This document shows, one piece after another, positions 58,743 to 64,000 of a stretch of DNA of 64,000 nt. The notes below the pieces were generated by a model that worked only from the letters and a program-made list of their open reading frames with translations, was not told where the DNA came from and made no database searches. A program made the translations under genes and the position numbers. This stretch comes from Streptomyces diacarni. GTDB taxonomy: Bacteria > Actinomycetota > Actinomycetes > Streptomycetales > Streptomycetaceae. The DNA lies in assembly GCF_003323715.1 (NCBI RefSeq), contig NZ_QOIN01000071.1, forward strand, positions 1 to 64,000. The letters run 5' to 3'. How positions within the stretch are numbered: position 1 is the stretch's first letter; every line of letters starts with the position of its first letter.

Positions 58743-60309
58743 CCGGCCACCCTACGGGCGCCGATGCCGGGACCGCCGGGTCCTCGGAGCCGGCCGTCCG
58801 CGGTGAAGGGGGCGCCACCGGTTGCCGGCGGACGTCCCCTCCCGGCAGCCGTCCCCGCACGCGGGTTCTGAGGACGGTGACGCGTCGGCCGAGCCAGACG
58901 AGGAAGACGGTCGGCAGGAAGACCGCGTCCGCCGCGATCATCGCCATCGAGAAGAACGGCAGTCCCAGCAGGACGGCGATGCCGACATGCTCCATGATCA
59001 TCATGGCGAGGAGCACGTTTTTCACCCGCCTGTTGAACAGGGTGAAGGGGAAAGCGACCTGGGTGATGACCGTCCCGTAGGTGACCAGGAAAACCATGAG
59101 GCCGTTTCCGGCCAGCAGGTGGCTCAGCTCGGGCCACGGCGTGAAGTAGTCCAGATTCATCGGGTAGTAGACGGCTGTGCCGTCCTGCCACCGGCTGCCC
59201 TGGATCTTGTACCAGCCTGCCGTCGAGTAGATCAGGCAGACCTCGACCATGATGATGAGCAGCACACCGTTGTGTGCCAGATTGGCGAGGATGTCGCAGA
59301 CGGTGCGCAACTCGCGCAGTCCGCTGCCGCCCCTGACGGCGACCGCCTTGTTCACACACCACCACGCCGCGTTGGCCACCCACAGCGCCCAGAAGAAGAG
59401 CGTCCAGCCGGTGGTCATCGCCCCGGCGATCGTGCCGCCCACCAGGATCGCGCCGAGCACCGCCCACAGCACGACGCCGCCGGTGCCCGCCACCGGATCG
59501 CCGACCCCGGAAGCGGTGCTCCTTCCGGCGCTTGCCGGAGCGCTGTTCCCTCCGGCGTGTGGCGGAGCGCTGTTCCCTCCGGCGTGTGGCGGAGCGTTTC
59601 CTCCTCTTCCGTGCGCGCCTGCGGACGCGTCTGTGCGGGCGGCTTCCGTGCGGGTTTCGGCACGGGAGCGTGAACGGTGGGCCCGCCGTGCGTCCAGTGA
59701 CCACACCTGCGAACAACGGGTCAGGATCAGGTACAGCGACATCAGGTGGATGACGTTGTCCCCGCCGTCGCCCATGAAGACGCTGCGGTTCTGCAGCGAG
59801 AGAACCCCCACCATGAACAGCACGGTGGCGGCACGCGTGTGCCACCCCAGCAGCATCGCCGCCGCGGCCGCCATGGCGACCAGGTAGACGAGTTCGAACC
59901 AGCTGCCGCTGCTCGCCCACATCAGCACGGTGAAGGCGTGGTTGCTGTCGATCAGCTGCTTGCCGAGCCCGAAGCTCCAGGGGCCGTCGGGACCGTAGAG
60001 CTCGTGCCGGTGCGGCCACTCCCGCAACAGGAAGAACAGCCAGGCCGCGCCGAACCCGATGCGCACGATCGCCGTCTGATACGGACCCAGCGCGTACCCG
60101 GTCACCTTGCCCAGCCCGCGCGAAACACAACGCTCGACCCGCACCCGGGGCCCCTGGAACCGCGTCCCCGGGCCCCGTCTCGAGCCCGAACCCGGGTCCG
60201 CTCGCGAGCCCGATCCCGGGCTCGCGCCCGGCTCCGTACCGGAGACGGACGACGGCACGTCTGCGCCGGAGGCCGCGTACCGCCCCTCTCCCGTGACGTC
60301 CTCCGTCAC
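58726..60309 (-). CDS. HTTM-domain membrane protein
   Basis: A 527-residue multi-helix protein of the HTTM family, distantly related to vitamin-K-dependent gamma-carboxylase. It contains TAIVRIGFGAAWLFFLLREW, LYGPDGPWSFGL, HAFTVLMWASSGSWFELVYL, FMGDGGDNVIHLMSLYLIL, CLIYSTAGWYKIQGSRWQDG and NLDYFTPWP, all HTTM landmarks. The loop after the third helix pair is an inserted Ser/Ala/Gly-rich stretch with a duplicated APPHAGGNS unit (59536-59600). The GTG at 60309 overlaps the DUF5819 stop (GTGA), and that pairing is common in actinobacteria. The reaction is unknown. Confidence 0.9.
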   Translation of the reverse strand: MTEDVTGEGRYAASGADVPSSVSGTEPGASPGSGSRADPGSGSRRGPGTRFQGPRVRVERCVSRGLGKVTGYALGPYQTAIVRIGFGAAWLFFLLREWPHRHELYGPDGPWSFGLGKQLIDSNHAFTVLMWASSGSWFELVYLVAMAAAAAMLLGWHTRAATVLFMVGVLSLQNRSVFMGDGGDNVIHLMSLYLILTRCSQVWSLDARRAHRSRSRAETRTEAARTDASAGAHGRGGNAPPHAGGNSAPPHAGGNSAPASAGRSTASGVGDPVAGTGGVVLWAVLGAILVGGTIAGAMTTGWTLFFWALWVANAAWWCVNKAVAVRGGSGLRELRTVCDILANLAHNGVLLIIMVEVCLIYSTAGWYKIQGSRWQDGTAVYYPMNLDYFTPWPELSHLLAGNGLMVFLVTYGTVITQVAFPFTLFNRRVKNVLLAMMIMEHVGIAVLLGLPFFSMAMIAADAVFLPTVFLVWLGRRVTVLRTRVRGRLPGGDVRRQPVAPPSPRTAGSEDPAVPASAPVGWPGDRTG

Positions 60310-61037
60310 TTGGCACCTCCCGGCAGGTCGGCGCTGGTGACCTGCCACCAGGGCTGCACCGAGTACTCGGTCTTGCTGTCGGTCTTCTCGTCGCCCCACT
60401 CGGGCGGTGCGACGGGAGTGACCACGGCGCGCACCTGGATGCGCTCGACGCTGCCGCCGTTCAGTTCCGTACCGAAACGCAGCATCACGATCCGCTTGAT
60501 GTACTGCTCGGAGAGCCGGCCGCGCAGCCCGTAGGACTTGCCCTTCTCGTCATGGTTGTCGGCGTAGAACTCCCAGGCGCGGCGCAACTCGTTCTGCTGG
60601 GTGTGGCTGGGCGCCGGGTTTCCGTTGATGGCCGCACCGTCCATGGCGCTGAGGTCGACCCAGCCCGTGGTCTTCGTGCTGCCGCCGGGCGCAGCGATGC
60701 GCGCCCGCGCGTGCACGGCGACGTTCTGCTGGAGGGGGTTGGGTGCGAAGAGTTTCCAGTTGCGTTCGAACTCCGGATAGACGTAGGAGTCCACGACCTC
60801 CGCGTGCCGCTTGCTGACCGTGTTGTCCGGTGCCGTCTGCAAAAAGACCATCGCCACGTGGAACGCGACTCCGACGGTGACGACGGCCACGGCTATCGAG
60901 ACGAAGATCCGCGCGGGCAACGAGAGCGCGGCGATGCCCCGCATGCCGCCTCTTTCCCCCGCGTCCCCCGTTTCCCCCGCGCTGTCCGCCCCGGGCACCT
61001 GGTGCGCTGCTGGCTCCATGCCCTCCCTGCTCCCCAT
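60306..61037 (-). CDS. DUF5819-family membrane-anchored protein
   Basis: A 243-residue protein with one N-terminal transmembrane helix (FVSIAVAVVTVGVAFHVAMV). The outer domain has the family pattern YPEFERNWKLFAPNPLQQNV, WVDLSAMD and YSVQPWWQVTSADL. Like other DUF5819 proteins it is encoded just before an HTTM gene and overlaps it, so the two probably form a complex in the membrane. The function is unknown. Two ATGs are possible (61037 and 61019); neither has an ideal ribosome-binding site. Confidence 0.85.
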   Translation of the reverse strand: MGSREGMEPAAHQVPGADSAGETGDAGERGGMRGIAALSLPARIFVSIAVAVVTVGVAFHVAMVFLQTAPDNTVSKRHAEVVDSYVYPEFERNWKLFAPNPLQQNVAVHARARIAAPGGSTKTTGWVDLSAMDGAAINGNPAPSHTQQNELRRAWEFYADNHDEKGKSYGLRGRLSEQYIKRIVMLRFGTELNGGSVERIQVRAVVTPVAPPEWGDEKTDSKTEYSVQPWWQVTSADLPGGAK

Positions 61038-61134
61038 TCCTTCAATGCCATGCCCATGCCTGGACCGGTCCGCCTCGAAGACTCTCAGAGACTACTGGTG
61101 CGGGGGAGCCCCGCCCGAGGGTCCGTGCCATTCG

Positions 61135-61143
61135 CTGTCCACA
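61135..61143. promoter_or_regulatory. DnaA-box-like nonamer upstream of paaA
   Basis: CTGTCCACA differs from the Streptomyces consensus TTGTCCACA by one base. It lies 58 bases before the paaA operator. Confidence 0.3.
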
Positions 61144-61160
61144 GGCGTCCCGGGCTGCTC

Positions 61161-61206
61161 TTGACAGCTTGGTGAGCCGCGCTCATTCTTGAACCGAACG
61201 ATCGGT
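61161..61206 (+). promoter_or_regulatory. paaABCD promoter with a PaaR-type operator at the start of transcription
   Basis: TTGACA (61161-61166) and CATTCT (61184-61189) are separated by 17 bases. The palindrome ACCGAACGATCGGT (61193-61206) begins about four bases after the -10, covering the expected start of transcription, and is followed by CGGTCGGTAG. The sequence fits ACCGNNCGNNCGGT, the core reported for actinobacterial PaaR sites. Confidence 0.8.
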
Positions 61207-61335
61207 CGGTCGGTAGCCTGCGGCCGCCTGATCAGCGGGCTCGCCGGCTGGTCAGGCGGTCGGCCTGCTGACCAGCCGGCCGACCGACCGGGATCGTGCC
61301 GGGAAACACCGACGCCGAGATATCAGGGGGCTCGC

Positions 61336-62526
61336 ATGTCATCGGTGACAACGCCGCCGCTCAGCCGGCGGGCCGGGGAGGGGAAGGGCCCTGCGGGGTC
61401 AGCGCCGGGTGGCGCCTCGCCCGAGGAGGAGGCCGCGCTCCAAGCCGCCTTCGACGCGGCCGTCGCCGCCGAGGAACGCATCGAGCCGCGCGATTGGATG
61501 CCGGACGCCTACCGCGCCACGCTCGTCCGGCAGATCGCCCAGCACGCCCACTCCGAGATCATCGGGATGCAGCCGGAGGCCAACTGGATCACGCGCGCGC
61601 CGTCACTGCGCCGCAAGGCGATCCTGATGGCCAAGGTGCAGGACGAGGCGGGCCACGGCCTCTACCTCTACGGCGCGGCCGAGACGCTGGGCACGGGACG
61701 CGAGCAGCTGCTCGACAAGCTGCACGCCGGCCGCCAGAAATACTCCTCCATCTTCAACTACCCCACCCTCACCTGGGCCGACGTCGGCGCGATCGGCTGG
61801 CTGGTGGACGGCGCGGCGATCACCAACCAGGTGCCGCTGTGCCGCTGTTCCTACGGCCCCTACGCCCGCGCCATGGTGCGTATCTGCAAGGAGGAGTCCT
61901 TCCATCAGCGTCAGGGGTACGAGCTGTTGCTGGCCCTCTCCCGCGGCACCGAGGCACAGCACGCGATGGCGCAGGACGCGGTGGATCGCTGGTGGTGGCC
62001 CTCGCTGATGATGTTCGGCCCGCCCGACGAGGAGTCCGCACACAGCGCCCGGTCCATGGAGTGGAAGATCAAGCGGCACTCCAACGACGAGCTGCGGCAG
62101 CGTTTCGTCGACATCTGCGTCCCCCAGGCCGAGGCTCTCGGCCTCACCCTCCCCGACCCCGAGCTGCGCTGGAACGAGCAGCGCGAGCACTGGGACTTCG
62201 GCGCGATCGACTGGCAGGAGTTCCGCGACGTCCTCGCGGGCAACGGACCGTGCAACGACCAGCGGCTGCACCGGCGCCGCGCGGCGCACGAGGACGGCGC
62301 CTGGGTCCGCGAGGCGGCGGCCGCCCACGCCGCCAAGCAGGCGGCCCGAAGGGCGGCCCCTCATCCCGCGCCCCCGACCGCCGGCACCGAGCCACCGACC
62401 CGCCCGGCCGAGCAGAGCCGGCAGCCCCACACGCCCGAGCACGCTCCGCAGCCCCACCCGGACGAACCCGCCCCGCAGGCCCGGGCAGACGAACCCGCAC
62501 AGCGAGGAGTTGAGCACAGCTCATGA
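61336..62526 (+). CDS. paaA: 1,2-phenylacetyl-CoA epoxidase subunit PaaA
   Basis: A 396-residue catalytic subunit of the diiron epoxidase that turns phenylacetyl-CoA into its ring-1,2-epoxide. Iron ligands are visible in HSEIIG (E74), MAKVQDEAGHGLY (E104, H107) and the later CKEESFHQRQG (E187, H190). LFGPPDEESAHS-like and SDELRQRFVD-like motifs follow in family order. The family usually ends near residue 320-330; here about 70 residues rich in Pro, Ala, His and Glu extend the C-terminus. The ATG at 61336 follows CAGGGGG. It is the first gene of an overlapping paaABCD run. Confidence 0.94.
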   Translation: MSSVTTPPLSRRAGEGKGPAGSAPGGASPEEEAALQAAFDAAVAAEERIEPRDWMPDAYRATLVRQIAQHAHSEIIGMQPEANWITRAPSLRRKAILMAKVQDEAGHGLYLYGAAETLGTGREQLLDKLHAGRQKYSSIFNYPTLTWADVGAIGWLVDGAAITNQVPLCRCSYGPYARAMVRICKEESFHQRQGYELLLALSRGTEAQHAMAQDAVDRWWWPSLMMFGPPDEESAHSARSMEWKIKRHSNDELRQRFVDICVPQAEALGLTLPDPELRWNEQREHWDFGAIDWQEFRDVLAGNGPCNDQRLHRRRAAHEDGAWVREAAAAHAAKQAARRAAPHPAPPTAGTEPPTRPAEQSRQPHTPEHAPQPHPDEPAPQARADEPAQRGVEHSS

Positions 62527-62807
62527 GCGCCGACTGGCCTCTGTGGGAGGTCTTCGTACGCAGCAGGCGCGGCCTCTCGCACACCCACGCGGGAAGCCTG
62601 CACGCCCCGGACGCCCAGATGGCTCTCCGCAACGCGCGGGACCTGTTCACCCGCCGCTCCGAAGGTGTCTCCCTGTGGGTGGTCCCCTCCGGCGAGATCA
62701 CCGCTTCCTCGCCCGACGAGAAGGACCCCTTCTTCGCCCCCGCGGCCGACAAGCCCTACCGCCACCCGACGTTCTACGAGGTCCCGGAAGGAGTGCGGAA
62801 CCTGTGA
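62523..62807 (+). CDS. paaB: 1,2-phenylacetyl-CoA epoxidase subunit PaaB
   Basis: A 94-residue small subunit. It has the family start WPLWEVFVRSRRGLSHTHAG, then HAPDAQMALRNARDLFTRRS and GVSLWVVPSGEITASSP, and ends KPYRHPTFYEVPEGV. PaaB stabilises the oxygenase and bridges to the reductase PaaE. It overlaps paaA by 4 bp (ATGA) and paaC by 4 bp (GTGA), so translation is coupled along the operon. Length and motifs are complete. Confidence 0.95.
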   Translation: MSADWPLWEVFVRSRRGLSHTHAGSLHAPDAQMALRNARDLFTRRSEGVSLWVVPSGEITASSPDEKDPFFAPAADKPYRHPTFYEVPEGVRNL

Positions 62808-63529
62808 GTGCCACCACGCCCCCTGCCACCCTCGCCGCTCTCCCCCTCGGGGACGACGCGCTGATCCTCTCCCACCGCCTCGGCGAATGGGCGGGCCACG
62901 CCCCCGTGTTGGAGGAGGAGGTGGCGCTGGCCAACATCGCGCTGGACCTGCTGGGCCAGGCCCGTGCGCTGTACACCGAACTGGCCGACGTGCTCGGCAG
63001 TGAGGACGAGATCGCCTACCTACGGGAGGAACGGGCCTTCCTCAACTGCCAGCTGGTGGAGCAGCCCAACGGGGATTTCGCGCACACCCTCGTCCGCCAG
63101 CTGTTCTTCTCCACCTACCAGCAGCCGCTCTACGCCCAGCTGGCCACCTCACTCCCGCTGGCCGCCAAGGCGGTGCGGGAGGTCGCCTACCACCGTGACC
63201 ACGCCGAGCAGTGGACGCTGCGCCTGGGTGACGGCACGGAGGAGAGCCACGCCCGCACCCAACGCTCCGTCGACGCGCTGTGGAGGTACACGGGTGAGCT
63301 GTTCCAGCCGGTCGAGGGGCTGGACGTCCGCTGGGCGGATCTGGAGGAGGAGTGGGACGCCGGCATCCGCGAGGTGCTCGGGCAGGCGGGGCTGGCGGTG
63401 CCCGACAGTCCGCGCCACGGCGCCTGGTCGGCCGGGGCGGGCCGCCAAGGAGTGCACACCGAGCCGTTCGGCCGGATGCTCGCCGAGATGCAGCACCTGC
63501 ACCGCAGCCACCCGGGGGCGACATGGTGA
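62804..63529 (+). CDS. paaC: 1,2-phenylacetyl-CoA epoxidase subunit PaaC
   Basis: A 241-residue structural partner of PaaA with a ferritin-like fold. Landmarks are LGDDALILSHRLGEWAGHAP, EEEVALANIALDLLGQARAL, ERAFLNCQLVEQPNGDFAHT and VAYHRDHAEQWTLRLGDGTE. It carries the fold but not a full iron-binding set, as in other PaaC proteins. The GTG at 62804 overlaps paaB and is preceded by GGAAGGAG. Its stop overlaps the paaD start. Confidence 0.94.
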   Translation: MSATTPPATLAALPLGDDALILSHRLGEWAGHAPVLEEEVALANIALDLLGQARALYTELADVLGSEDEIAYLREERAFLNCQLVEQPNGDFAHTLVRQLFFSTYQQPLYAQLATSLPLAAKAVREVAYHRDHAEQWTLRLGDGTEESHARTQRSVDALWRYTGELFQPVEGLDVRWADLEEEWDAGIREVLGQAGLAVPDSPRHGAWSAGAGRQGVHTEPFGRMLAEMQHLHRSHPGATW

Positions 63530-64000
63530 CGGCACACCCCACCCACGACCCGACCGCCGGCTCCCCCTGGCCCTCGCCCTCACCCTCCCACTCTCGCGCC
63601 CTCTCCTTCGCCGAGCTGGCGGGTGCGGTGCCCGATCCCGAGCTGCCGGTGGTCACGCTCGCCGAACTGGGCGTGCTGCGGCGGGTGACCGAGCCTGAGC
63701 CCGGTCACGTCCTCGTCGAGCTGACTCCGACCTACACCGGGTGCCCCGCGATCGAGGCGATGAGCGCCGATATCGAGGGGACGCTCCGGGAGGCCGGGGC
63801 CGAGCGGGTCGAGGTCCGCACCGTGCTCACCCCGCCCTGGTCGAGCGACGACCTCACCGAGGAGGGCCGCCGCAAGCTCGCCGCGTACGGCGTCGCGCCG
63901 CCCCGGGAGGGCGCCCGCACCCGCGGCCCCGTCCTGGTGGGTCTCTCCCCCACCCACCGCATCCGGCCCGGCGCCCCGGAAGAGCGGGGGCACGCGTCCG
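63523..64000 (+). CDS. paaD: 1,2-phenylacetyl-CoA epoxidase subunit PaaD, cut by the window end
   Basis: At least 159 residues are visible and the frame is open at the edge. After a Pro/Ser-rich start, LSFAELAGAVPDPELPVVTL and ELGVLRRV begin the MIP18/PaaD (DUF59) domain. LTPTYTGCPAIEAMSADIEG holds the conserved Cys, and VLTPPWSSDDLTEEGRRKLA follows. PaaD assists iron-sulfur or diiron assembly of the epoxidase. Two starts are possible (ATG 63523, GTG 63526), both overlapping the paaC stop. paaE should follow outside the window. Confidence 0.92.
   Translation, partial: MVTAHPTHDPTAGSPWPSPSPSHSRALSFAELAGAVPDPELPVVTLAELGVLRRVTEPEPGHVLVELTPTYTGCPAIEAMSADIEGTLREAGAERVEVRTVLTPPWSSDDLTEEGRRKLAAYGVAPPREGARTRGPVLVGLSPTHRIRPGAPEERGHAS

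Overview
The window is high-GC actinobacterial chromosome and almost certainly Streptomyces. The G/C-rich third codon positions, frequent GTG starts, ATGA/GTGA stop-start overlaps, many leaderless-type promoters, two branched-chain 2-oxo acid dehydrogenase (bkd) gene sets, mycothiol-type enzymes, a Bpa/PafE proteasome activator and long Ala/Pro/Gly-rich linkers all point there. It looks like conserved core chromosome rather than an island. The only mobile-element trace is the last ~30 codons of an IS110-type transposase at the left edge, plus short dispersed palindromic repeats.

Layout. 1-4.6 kb: transposase end, then a leftward ABC exporter (ATPase + FtsX-type permease) and a NarL-type two-component pair, separated by a repeat array (2252-2330). 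4.6-11.5 kb: HAD hydrolase + CorA, an NTF2-like protein, an NDH-2-like flavoprotein, a Tat-exported PhoX-type phosphatase, and a repeat/hairpin intergenic region. 11.8-16.7 kb: metG, a RelE-type toxin-antitoxin pair, a Uma2-type protein and aspS. 16.8-31.9 kb: SpoIIE-type phosphatase/anti-sigma-like protein, SseB-like protein, acyl-CoA dehydrogenase, M18 aminopeptidase, a divergent secreted protein/ArsR-type pair with three operator-like palindromes, an NHL-thioredoxin protein, a nitrilase-superfamily hydrolase, a mycothiol-dependent-isomerase-like protein, and an MFS/GntR pair.

32-50.6 kb: two divergent bkd clusters about 10 kb apart. The first (leftward, E2-E1beta-E1alpha) has a histone-H1-like Lys/Ala/Ser tail on E1alpha. 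The second (rightward) sits next to an Lrp-family regulator. Between them lie an orphan response regulator, an APH-fold kinase, two divergent membrane Ser/Thr kinases, paaN and a TetR regulator. 50.6-55.8 kb: MobA-like/DUF6457 fusion, moeA, a K+ channel with RCK domain, a tiny zinc-ribbon protein and a quinone oxidoreductase. 56-61 kb: a surface protein, Bpa, a SpoU methyltransferase and an HTTM/DUF5819 pair. 61.3-64 kb: the start of paaABCD, cut by the window edge.

The most interesting thread is regulatory. A 14-bp palindrome of the form ACCGAnnnnTCGGT occurs upstream of paaN, in the Lrp-bkd2 intergenic region and exactly downstream of the paaA promoter, suggesting that one PaaR-like TetR repressor coordinates phenylacetate and branched-chain acid catabolism. 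I saw no CRISPR array, tRNA/rRNA gene, prophage, defence island or biosynthetic cluster. Names rest on recognised motifs and general family knowledge; no database search was possible.
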